A stretch of DNA of 7,169 bases from a bacterium (GTDB taxonomy: Bacteria > UBP14 > UBA6098 > JAFGQG01), in the NCBI GenBank assembly GCA_016930435.1, contig JAFGGQ010000152.1, forward strand, positions 1 through 7,169, written 5' to 3'. Shown here one piece after another: positions 1 through 7,107 of the stretch. A program made the position numbers and the translations under genes. Position 1 is the stretch's first letter. Every line of letters starts with the position of its first letter. A model generated the notes under the pieces. It was given only the letters and a program-made list of their open reading frames with translations. It was not told where the DNA came from and made no database searches.

Positions 1-27
1 AATCATTATGTTGAAAAAATTCTGCTT

Positions 28-55
28 TTGAAATAAAAAATGATTGCTATATTAT
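28..55 (+). promoter_or_regulatory. Possible sigma-70-like promoter for the vWA surface protein gene
   Basis: A TTGAAA (28-33) and a TATTAT (50-55) are separated by 16 bases, each matching five of six bases of the sigma-70 consensus. They would give a 5' leader of about 115 bases before the GTG start at 178. The -10 box overlaps a 7-base inverted repeat, TATATTA (48-54) and TAATATA (62-68), which could be an operator or simply reflect the AT-rich sequence. In a region this AT-rich such matches arise easily by chance, and FCB-group bacteria may use different promoter boxes, so this is only a candidate. Confidence 0.2.
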
Positions 56-165
56 TATAAGTAATATAAATTGCTAAACTGATATTTTCAATAATAGAAA
101 AGCTTGTTTTCTTTTCTGTTTTTTAAGTTTTACGGGATCAGAGTATATTGTAATAAATAAAAATC

Positions 166-173
166 AAGGAGGA
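166..173 (+). promoter_or_regulatory. Strong Shine-Dalgarno sequence fixing the GTG start at 178
   Basis: AAGGAGGA lies four bases before GTG 178-180 and is an almost perfect anti-16S match. It decides the start: the GTG is followed directly by a basic n-region and a hydrophobic signal-peptide core. It is the only strong ribosome binding site before a gene in this window. Confidence 0.85.
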
Positions 174-177
174 CAAA

Positions 178-3100
178 GTGCGCGTAGTATCCAGGATTTT
201 GACCGTAGTTTTTTTGTTGACGCTGCTTTCAAGCTCTTTTTTAATGGCTGAAAGCAAAAGTTCCGGTATAAATATTAACCAGGTTGAGATCGCCGGTGCG
301 GGTTATACCAAAACCATGTATCCTCTGGATGAGATGCTGGATTGGGATATATTCTGCCGGCTGGATACCGGAGCTGTGGATATCTGCGTGGTTTTCGATA
401 CCACCGGCAGTATGATGGGAGAGATTTATGAAGCAGCAGCTTCAGTGAATGCATTTGTCGATTCTCTGCTGGCTACCGGTTATGATTTCCAGTTTGCTTT
501 GAATACTTATGGTGATGGGGTAAGATTTCCTCACGGATATACCTTTACTTCCGATGGTGCAGTTTTTCAGAGCTGGATCGCCGGATTGACCGCCTATGGC
601 GGGGGTGATCTGGAGGAAACAAGTATAGACGGAATCTACGACGCGATCGAGTTGCTTCCCTGGAGACCGGGAGCGCTTCATGTTATACTGATGATCACCG
701 ATGCACCATTTCACGAAAGAGGGGATGGAACTGTTTACTCGGATGTCCTTCCCGGTGAAGTAACCGACCTGATTTATTCTACCGGAACGGTAGTTTATGT
801 CGTCAGCCCCGATAGCGCAAGTTTATCCGATCCCTTGGGCCATCCAACCGACCCTTATTACTTCTATCACTGGTATCAAGCCATGTGTGATACATCGGGT
901 GGAAACTGGTTCAGATTGGGTACTCCATTCGCAGCGATTTTCAGGGATTTGGTTACCATGTTCAGGGAGTTTAACCTGGTCTCCGTATCAGTCGAAAATT
1001 CCGAAGAATACCAGGATTACCTGTCTGCTGAGATCATCCCCGTATATTGTGTCTCCCTCGATTTCGGCGAGAATCCTCAAACCCGTTACGATCTTGAAAT
1101 TGGTGACACGGCTGTTTTTCAGTGGAGAGTAAGTGTCGAAGAGGGCTGTGAATATCCCCTGGACTGCTTTGTGATCCATTTTTACAACGAGACTATCGAT
1201 GATACGACACTGGGCTGCTGGAGTTTCGGAGAGAATTGCGAGTCCATTCCTCCATCCGCATTTTTGGTTGCTCCCCAGCCCGGTGAATATACAGCCTGTG
1301 AATACCAGGAGATCCGGATGATTATTACCTCCATTGTGGGCCTGGATTACAATACAATTAAGGTCCGGATAAATAGCGTGGATTATTTCTTCCCAGATAA
1401 TATGGAAATGCATGGCGATACACTCGTGTTTGTACCCACTACTCCATGGATCAGCGGCGAGGATGTAAATGTTCAACTAATAAGGGCAAACGACATCTAT
1501 GGCATCGGCCTGGAAGATGGACTGGATTGGACCTTCCATACGGATTTCGATCCGCCCGTTTACTCGGAGGAATTCCCGGCGGATGGATCGATACTGGGAT
1601 CCACTCCCCATGAGATCTCCATATATATTACCGATGAGATCACCGGTCTGGATGAAACCAGCGTCGTATTGACTATTGGTGCCACAGATTTTACTACTGC
1701 CTCCCCGGCAGCCCATTGGGATGCGGTCAATGAAAGATTTGTGGTGGATATGGATGCCACAGGAATGGATTTTGGAGTTGGGGACACTATTTGCCCGGTG
1801 CTTTCAGGCGCCGAAGATACCCCTGATCTTTGCGATCCGAACGTTATGGAACCTTATTCCTGGTGCTTTATCATAGACCGCCTGTTCGTCTGGGTAGAGG
1901 ATACTGCCGCTTATCGTAATGATACCCTTTTGATCCCAGTGTGGGCTCAGGAACCAGAACGCTTTGGACTGACCTCCATGGAGATCAGTTTCTGCTTCAA
2001 CCCGGAGATCTATGAAGTGTTGGATATAATTAATACAGGGGCACTGACCGAGTCCTGGACCATGAATATGGTGGAATCCGGAGAAGGAATGACCACTGTA
2101 TCAGGAGCCGGTCCCGCACTTACCGCTGGCAGTTCAATCCTCTTCTTCCTTCAGGTACATATACGGAGCGATGCGACACAGGGCGGGTTTTCACCAATCA
2201 ATATATGCGGCGCTGAATTCGATAGAGGCGAGGTCAATTTCAGTTTCGAAAATGCAATATTGATCATTCTCTGGGATCCCGTTCAATGGTTAGCTCAGAT
2301 ACGCGCTGTGGCAGATGCGGAAGTGGGATCCCGCACCCTGAGCTTTGGCACTAATCGATATGCTTCCGATAACTATAATCCAGGTTTGGATATTATCGCC
2401 CTGCCTCCTATAGACCGCGTCGATGTTTATTTCCCGCTGGACGATCCCATTTATCCTTATATTACCAAACTGGATAGGGATGTTCGTTACTATATGGAGT
2501 ATCCCATCTGCTGGACCATTTACGCCGCAGAAGCCGGTACGCTTTACTGGAACCCGGATTGGTTACCCGCCGGAGAATTCATCATGAACGGTTACCTGAA
2601 TATGCACCAGGAGACCTGGTATCGGTTTACAGCTGGCGAAGAGATCGAAATATGTTTCTGGAGAACACGCTCTCAACCGGGTGTTATCTCACTGGTAAGC
2701 GGCTGGAACCTGATCTCCTTCCCGGTAGTCCCGGTTATGGAAGACATGAATAGCTACTTGCCCACTATGATGGGAAACCCCTATTGGTATAATCCTGTTA
2801 TAAGGGTTTACGAAGAAGCGGATGCTCTCGAAAAAGGCAAAGGCTATTGGATTTATTCAATGGCTGATACTTCATACGTTATCGCCGGTACGCCGGTAGA
2901 TAATTATATAAGATTGCTCAATTATGGCTGGAACCTGATCGGAACGGTCAGGGAGGAAGTGGATATTCTTAACCCAATGGGTTATCTCGTGGGTTCAATA
3001 TATGGCTGGGATGCAGGGGGAATGAGCTATGTAGCTTCAACTTCACTTGTCCCATGGCAGGGTTACTGGGCGCTTATCGGCGTGGAAAGCTGTACCCTCA

Positions 3101-3516
3101 ACGTTTTTACCGATGCTGAATTTTACCGGACAGCTTCGGTTTTTGGAGACGCCGGTTTGGCTGATCTGTGGAATGCCGTGGGCAGTTCACCGCCTATGCC
3201 GCCCGGTTATGCACCACAACCCAGTACTGTGCTACCAAAAACTACCGAAATATCCCAGAACTTCCCCAATCCTTTTAACGAACAAACCAGAATAGAATTC
3301 GAGGTTTCCGATGAAACCCAGATCCGGATCGCTATTTATAATATGCTCGGCGAAAAAGTGAGGGTCCTGACAGACGATATCTACCAACCCGGTTATTATA
3401 ACCTTACCTGGGATTCCCAGGATGACTACGGTACTGAGGTTTCCAGCGGAATTTATTTCTATAAATTAAGCTACGGTGATAAACTCACTATTAAACAGAT
3501 GATTCTGCTTCGCTGA
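178..3516 (+). CDS. Secreted multi-domain vWA protein with T9SS-type C-terminal sorting domain
   Basis: This 1112-residue protein is probably exported and attached to, or released from, the cell surface. Residues 1-24 look like a signal peptide (basic start, hydrophobic core, cleavage near SFLMA). Residues 67-265 form a vWA domain with a metal-site motif DTTGS (74-78), an integrin-beta/hemicentin-like GGDLEE (142-147) and ITDA (173-176). A Cys-rich beta region follows (268-355), then two Ig-like stretches (about 357-455 and 459-565) and a cohesin-like beta-sandwich (about 570-695). Next come a module common in FCB surface proteins (about 698-835) and a duplicated GWNLI module (838-970). The tail (about 1025-1112) has NFPNPFN, YNMLGEKV and GIYFYKL, the typical T9SS type A/FlgD-like Ig sorting domain. 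There are 17 cysteines, so disulfides are possible. Domain boundaries are read by eye. The ligand is unknown; adhesion or surface matrix is inferred from the vWA and Ig-like modules. The GTG start is supported by the strong Shine-Dalgarno sequence. The gene appears complete and is followed after 22 bases by a tRNA. Confidence 0.93.
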   Translation: MRVVSRILTVVFLLTLLSSSFLMAESKSSGININQVEIAGAGYTKTMYPLDEMLDWDIFCRLDTGAVDICVVFDTTGSMMGEIYEAAASVNAFVDSLLATGYDFQFALNTYGDGVRFPHGYTFTSDGAVFQSWIAGLTAYGGGDLEETSIDGIYDAIELLPWRPGALHVILMITDAPFHERGDGTVYSDVLPGEVTDLIYSTGTVVYVVSPDSASLSDPLGHPTDPYYFYHWYQAMCDTSGGNWFRLGTPFAAIFRDLVTMFREFNLVSVSVENSEEYQDYLSAEIIPVYCVSLDFGENPQTRYDLEIGDTAVFQWRVSVEEGCEYPLDCFVIHFYNETIDDTTLGCWSFGENCESIPPSAFLVAPQPGEYTACEYQEIRMIITSIVGLDYNTIKVRINSVDYFFPDNMEMHGDTLVFVPTTPWISGEDVNVQLIRANDIYGIGLEDGLDWTFHTDFDPPVYSEEFPADGSILGSTPHEISIYITDEITGLDETSVVLTIGATDFTTASPAAHWDAVNERFVVDMDATGMDFGVGDTICPVLSGAEDTPDLCDPNVMEPYSWCFIIDRLFVWVEDTAAYRNDTLLIPVWAQEPERFGLTSMEISFCFNPEIYEVLDIINTGALTESWTMNMVESGEGMTTVSGAGPALTAGSSILFFLQVHIRSDATQGGFSPINICGAEFDRGEVNFSFENAILIILWDPVQWLAQIRAVADAEVGSRTLSFGTNRYASDNYNPGLDIIALPPIDRVDVYFPLDDPIYPYITKLDRDVRYYMEYPICWTIYAAEAGTLYWNPDWLPAGEFIMNGYLNMHQETWYRFTAGEEIEICFWRTRSQPGVISLVSGWNLISFPVVPVMEDMNSYLPTMMGNPYWYNPVIRVYEEADALEKGKGYWIYSMADTSYVIAGTPVDNYIRLLNYGWNLIGTVREEVDILNPMGYLVGSIYGWDAGGMSYVASTSLVPWQGYWALIGVESCTLNVFTDAEFYRTASVFGDAGLADLWNAVGSSPPMPPGYAPQPSTVLPKTTEISQNFPNPFNEQTRIEFEVSDETQIRIAIYNMLGEKVRVLTDDIYQPGYYNLTWDSQDDYGTEVSSGIYFYKLSYGDKLTIKQMILLR

Positions 3517-3538
3517 TCACGGATTGGAAAACGATGAT

Positions 3539-3629
3539 GGAGAGGTGTCCGAGTATGGCTTAAGGAGCACGATTGGAAATCGTGTGGTCCAGTAATATGG
3601 GCTCGAGGGTTCGAATCCCTCCCTCTCCG
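3539..3629 (+). tRNA. tRNA-Ser (anticodon GGA)
   Basis: A full class II tRNA cloverleaf can be drawn. The acceptor stem GGAGAGG (3539-3545) pairs with CCTCTCC (3622-3628), with discriminator G3629. The D stem is TCC (3548-3550) with GGA (3564-3566). The anticodon stem is CACGA (3568-3572) with TCGTG (3580-3584), and its 7-base loop TTGGAAA places the anticodon GGA at 3575-3577, reading UCC and UCU serine codons. The long variable arm typical of serine tRNAs has GTCCA (3587-3591) pairing with TGGGC (3598-3602). The T stem is GAGGG (3605-3609) with CCCTC (3617-3621) around TTCGAAT. CCA is not encoded (TTG follows), so it must be added by a nucleotidyltransferase. G as discriminator is the usual serine identity element. 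Confidence 0.97.
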
Positions 3630-3674
3630 TTGTAAATATGTGAACTATTCGCTAATCAATCACCCGGCTATTTT

Positions 3675-5147
3675 GTGAAAAGCACCTTATCATACATACT
3701 TATACTCACCGTTTTTGCATTACCAGCTTTTCCCCAAAATCTGGAGATATCCCTGGAAAATGAACAATTCTATCAGGTGCTTTATCATTTGATTACCGCC
3801 TGCGGAGGTACTCCGTGGTTGAATTCTTACCCACTGGATGCCGAAGAAGTCCATTCCTTCTTGACCCGCATTGAACAGGAAAACTTGACAAATAAACTAA
3901 TATATGATATAAAATATTTCAAGGATAGAAGCCTGTTTTATACTCAGAACAGGGCTTTCGGTTTGAATTACTTTGCAGATATCCGGGCTGATGTTCAGCG
4001 CAGTGCCGTAAATGATTTTCCGGAACATGAAAAATTGCATTATATAACCTGGTTAGATCTGGAAGGTTCTATTTATCCCCTCGAGCACCTGCAGATCTAT
4101 GCTAAAATCAGACTTGGAGCCACGGATTCATTCACTGTGCCCTATCTTCGCCCGTGGCAAAAGAATTTCTATGGCTATTTGCATACAGGATATCTGAGTT
4201 ACAGTTCTTCCGGGTTCAATATTCAGTTAGGGCGTCAGATCCCCCGCTGGGGTCCACCTTTCTCGGAGGGACTGATGCTGTCCGGAGAGACCGCTCCTTG
4301 CGACATGATCAGGCTCTCATATAAACATGATCCATTTTTTATACAGTATTTCAGCACTCGTCTGGATGATTATGAAGGAGCGGGTGATTCCCTTTATCAT
4401 CGTTTCATTTCAACTCACCGGATAGGTTTCAAGGCTAAGGATTTGGAGGTTGGTTTCTCCGAGCTGACCCTCTATGGTCGCCCGGGCGGTCCCGAATGGT
4501 ATTACCTGAACCCACTCACCATCTACTACTTTGAACAATGGAATCACCGTGGATATGATGATAATCTCTTCTTCAGCCTGGATCTGGTTTATAGCCGCCC
4601 GTCCTGGCCACAAGTTTACGCAGAGTGGCTGATCGACGATTTCCAGATAGACTTCGTAAGCGAACCCCACGAGACAGGCTGGAAAGTTGGGTTGAATTTT
4701 GTGCCACCGGGCTTTGAACAGCTTTATGCCAATCTGGAATATACCCGAATAGCGAATTGGGTTTACAGTAAATTCGAGGCATACGATAATTACCTTTATA
4801 ATGGTCAACCCATTGGATTCCCCTGGGGTTGTGATGTTGACCGGATCAGGGCCGGTTTAAGGTACCAAATAAGAAGGGATTTGTCGCTTCAATTGAGATA
4901 TGAACGCATTCGTAATGGGGAGGGCCAAATCTGGCGGTATTTCGATGGCCCGGTAACAGGTACCAAATTCCCCTCGGGAATAGTGGAAACTACTGACCGT
5001 TTGGAATTGATTACACTTTGGTACCCCTGCTCACAAATCTACCTGCAACCCAGTCTGGAATATAGAAAAGTTCAAAATGCGGCTAATCAGGATGGTCATG
5101 AAAAAGACCTTATCTCACTGAAATTTTTATTGAACATCTATCATTAA
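3675..5147 (+). CDS. Wzi-like capsule-assembly family outer-membrane beta-barrel protein
   Basis: This 490-residue protein is probably an outer-membrane beta-barrel. Residues 1-20 form a signal peptide (MKS, hydrophobic run, ALPAFPQ). The rest is rich in alternating polar and aromatic segments ending in turns, as in barrel strands. Features resembling the Wzi capsule-assembly family (Caps_assemb_Wzi) are GRQIPRWGP (186-194) followed by LS (202-203), an NP in the middle (279-280), then DDN (295-297) and YAEWLIDD (315-322). Escherichia Wzi is a surface lectin that helps anchor capsule; in FCB bacteria the family is widespread and its role is mostly untested. No capsule or glycosyltransferase gene lies in the window. 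The GTG start at 3675 is preferred because the signal peptide begins there and an in-frame stop lies upstream at 3633-3635, but no Shine-Dalgarno sequence is visible. The gene starts 45 bases after the tRNA and ends 6 bases before ispE, so it may head the ispE-ribD transcript. Assignment rests on motif memory and not on alignment. Confidence 0.8.
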   Translation: MKSTLSYILILTVFALPAFPQNLEISLENEQFYQVLYHLITACGGTPWLNSYPLDAEEVHSFLTRIEQENLTNKLIYDIKYFKDRSLFYTQNRAFGLNYFADIRADVQRSAVNDFPEHEKLHYITWLDLEGSIYPLEHLQIYAKIRLGATDSFTVPYLRPWQKNFYGYLHTGYLSYSSSGFNIQLGRQIPRWGPPFSEGLMLSGETAPCDMIRLSYKHDPFFIQYFSTRLDDYEGAGDSLYHRFISTHRIGFKAKDLEVGFSELTLYGRPGGPEWYYLNPLTIYYFEQWNHRGYDDNLFFSLDLVYSRPSWPQVYAEWLIDDFQIDFVSEPHETGWKVGLNFVPPGFEQLYANLEYTRIANWVYSKFEAYDNYLYNGQPIGFPWGCDVDRIRAGLRYQIRRDLSLQLRYERIRNGEGQIWRYFDGPVTGTKFPSGIVETTDRLELITLWYPCSQIYLQPSLEYRKVQNAANQDGHEKDLISLKFLLNIYH

Positions 5148-5153
5148 TTAGCT

Positions 5154-6032
5154 ATGGATAAGTTAAGATTGCGTTCTTTTGCCAAGATAAATTTACATCT
5201 GGATGTTCTCAAAGCGCGTAAGGATGGCTATCACGATATATTCTCCATTATGCAGGCTATCGACCTGTGCGATATTATGGAATTTGAGCCCATAAAAGAG
5301 GGTTTGGAAGTGATCGTGAAGGGGAGTTCCCTGCTCGCAGATCAGAATAATCTGGTGGTGATTGCCGCTCAGTATATCCGGAATATCTATTGTATTGAGC
5401 GCGGGATAAGGATAATTTTACACAAGAATATACCCTTAGGTGCCGGTTTGGGAGGGGGAAGTTCCAATGCGGCTTGTGCGATTATGGGTTTGAACAAAGT
5501 GTTCAACTTGAACCTTAGCATGGACAAATTTCTGAGCATGTCCAGGAATCTTGGCGCTGATGTCTCTTTTTTCCTGACCGGGGGCTCCGCGCTTGTAAAG
5601 GGTATGGGTGACCTGATCCAGGAGGTAGATCTGCCGAGGGATTATTTTCTTGTGTTGATAACCCCGGATTTCGGCATCTCCACCCGCTGGGCTTATGAAA
5701 ATATCTGGCCTTATCTGGTTTTTACCCCTTCCTTGGAGTTTAATAATCTAAGGGGGGAATTTTATTCTATTATGGGCAAATTTCGCAATACCTTTGAAAA
5801 ACTGGTCTTCGGTAATTATACCGTGCTGGAGCAGTATCGGAATGATATAGAGGAGCTGGGCGCCGTTAAGGCACTGATGTCCGGCAGCGGTTCCAGCATA
5901 TTCGGTATCTTCAGGGACGAGGAGAAGGCGAGGAGGGCTTTAACCATACTCAAGGGCAAGGTACAGGGCGAGGTGCTTCTCTGTAAACCCGCTGCAATAA
6001 CATATAAACATTATAAGTATCCTGATGAATGA
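5154..6032 (+). CDS. ispE: 4-diphosphocytidyl-2-C-methyl-D-erythritol kinase (IspE)
   Basis: This cytoplasmic GHMP-family kinase phosphorylates the 2-hydroxyl of CDP-methylerythritol using ATP, the fourth enzyme of the MEP pathway to isopentenyl diphosphate. The 292-residue length is normal. The N-terminal motif AKINLHLDV (10-18) carries the catalytic Lys11, and DGYHDIFSIMQ (24-34) is the usual substrate-binding stretch. The glycine-rich ATP loop is PLGAGLGGGSSNA (94-106). The catalytic Asp lies in GADVSFFLTGG (134-144) at Asp136. The third GHMP motif is MSGSGSSIFG (242-251). All key residues appear intact, so the enzyme should be active. ATG 5154 is supported because KLRLRSFAKINL matches the usual family N-terminus. 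There is no Shine-Dalgarno sequence; the start is 6 bases after the upstream stop, so translation may be coupled. The 3' end overlaps ribD by 8 bases. It shows that this organism uses the MEP route and not mevalonate for at least part of its isoprenoid supply. Confidence 0.96.
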   Translation: MDKLRLRSFAKINLHLDVLKARKDGYHDIFSIMQAIDLCDIMEFEPIKEGLEVIVKGSSLLADQNNLVVIAAQYIRNIYCIERGIRIILHKNIPLGAGLGGGSSNAACAIMGLNKVFNLNLSMDKFLSMSRNLGADVSFFLTGGSALVKGMGDLIQEVDLPRDYFLVLITPDFGISTRWAYENIWPYLVFTPSLEFNNLRGEFYSIMGKFRNTFEKLVFGNYTVLEQYRNDIEELGAVKALMSGSGSSIFGIFRDEEKARRALTILKGKVQGEVLLCKPAAITYKHYKYPDE

Positions 6033-7107
6033 CCGGGAATACATGGGCTTAGTCCTGAAACTTGCCCGGCGAGGCCTGGGAAAGACATCTCCCAATCCAA
6101 TGGTCGGTGCTCTGCTCGTTAAAGATGGCAGGATAATCGGGCAGGGTTATCACCGGAAAGCGGGACTCCCTCATGCAGAAATCGAAGCCATCAATGCCGC
6201 TTCAGAAAGCCTTCAGGGAGCTACCCTTTATGTAAACCTCGAACCATGCTGTACCTATGGAAAGACCCCGCCATGTGTGGACCGCATTATCAAAGAGAAG
6301 ATAAAAAGTGTAGTTTGCGCAATGACCGACCCGAACCCTGCAGTGAATGGCAAAGGCTTTCAAATCCTGAGGAATAATGGGATTCAGGTTAACTCCGGAG
6401 TGCTTGAACAGGAAGCCAGAAAACTTAACGAAGTTTACTGCAAGTTTATTCAGTACAGAAAGCCTTTTGTAATTTTGAAGGTTGCCCAAACACTGGATGG
6501 GAAAATAGCCTTGCCCTCCGGCGAATCACAATGGATTTCAAATGAGCGCTCCCGTCGGTTTGCCCATCGCCTAAGAGCTCTTACCGATGCCGTGCTGATT
6601 GGTCAGAATACGCTGAATATCGACGACCCGCAATTGACCGTAAGGCTAAGCAAGGGAAACGATCCGAAAAGAATTATCCTCAGTCATTCCGGAAAGATTC
6701 CACAAAAATCTAAGATGTTTGGACTGACAAGGGGAGAGACCATTATTATATCCCCCGGGAAACCGGCCTGGTTTAAAACTAAGTATGCCGGCAACCTGGA
6801 ATTCATCGAACTTGCACCCGATCAGGGCAAATTCTACAGTGGCGACCTCATCCTCAGGATACTGGGGCAGAAAAACATTGCAAGCCTCCTAATCGAGGGC
6901 GGAGCGCAAACCCTGTCCTGGGCAATCCAAGAAAATATTGTTGACAAATATTATATAATAATAGCTAATAAAATCTTCGGGAAGGGAACCTCCTCATTCC
7001 AGAATTTATCCATTCAGAAAATAACCGATTCAATCCAATTGAACATTGAAAAATTGAAAAAGATCGGAAATGATATCCTGATAACCGGTTACCCACAAAA
7101 AAATTAA
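6025..7107 (+). CDS. ribD: Bifunctional riboflavin biosynthesis protein RibD (pyrimidine deaminase/reductase)
   Basis: RibD carries out two successive steps of riboflavin synthesis in the cytoplasm: deamination of the diamino-ribosylamino-pyrimidinone phosphate, then NADPH-dependent reduction of its ribose. The 360-residue length fits the two-domain family. The N-terminal CMP/dCMP-deaminase fold has HAE (50-52) and a zinc loop EPCC..GKTPPC (73-84), giving ligands His50, Cys75 and Cys84 with Glu52 as proton shuttle; Asn24, His43, Lys80 and DPN (102-104) are also kept. The C-terminal dihydrofolate-reductase-like domain has KVAQTLDGKIA (152-162), SQWIS (168-172), DDPQLTVR (200-207) and LLIEGGAQT (288-296). 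ATG 6025 is preferred over Met7 because MNDREYMGLVLKLARRG matches the family N-terminus. The start overlaps the ispE stop by 8 bases (6025-6032) with no Shine-Dalgarno sequence, suggesting translational coupling. The usual Ser-His after the first zinc Cys is Cys76-Thr77 here. No other rib gene is in the window and no FMN riboswitch precedes it. Confidence 0.96.
   Translation: MNDREYMGLVLKLARRGLGKTSPNPMVGALLVKDGRIIGQGYHRKAGLPHAEIEAINAASESLQGATLYVNLEPCCTYGKTPPCVDRIIKEKIKSVVCAMTDPNPAVNGKGFQILRNNGIQVNSGVLEQEARKLNEVYCKFIQYRKPFVILKVAQTLDGKIALPSGESQWISNERSRRFAHRLRALTDAVLIGQNTLNIDDPQLTVRLSKGNDPKRIILSHSGKIPQKSKMFGLTRGETIIISPGKPAWFKTKYAGNLEFIELAPDQGKFYSGDLILRILGQKNIASLLIEGGAQTLSWAIQENIVDKYYIIIANKIFGKGTSSFQNLSIQKITDSIQLNIEKLKKIGNDILITGYPQKN

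Noticed and set aside
797-1132. Open frame of 111 codons on the + strand in another frame of the large gene
   Set aside because: It overlaps the vWA domain, has no ribosome binding site, and its composition is not protein-like.
988-1476. Open frame of 162 codons on the - strand inside the vWA protein gene
   Set aside because: It lies fully opposite a well-supported gene with recognisable domains and shows no family motif or ribosome binding site of its own.
3539-3674. tRNA-Ser as an integration site for a mobile element
   Set aside because: There is no integrase, no direct repeat of the tRNA 3' end downstream, and the following genes are ordinary chromosomal ones.
4410-4808. Open frame of 132 codons on the - strand inside the wzi-like gene
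   Set aside because: It is opposite the conserved Wzi-like region; its protein looks like a reverse reading of aromatic barrel strands, with no motif.
5900-6024. FMN riboswitch upstream of ribD
   Set aside because: The upstream sequence is the coding end of ispE with an overlapping stop; there is no room for, and no sign of, the conserved FMN aptamer.
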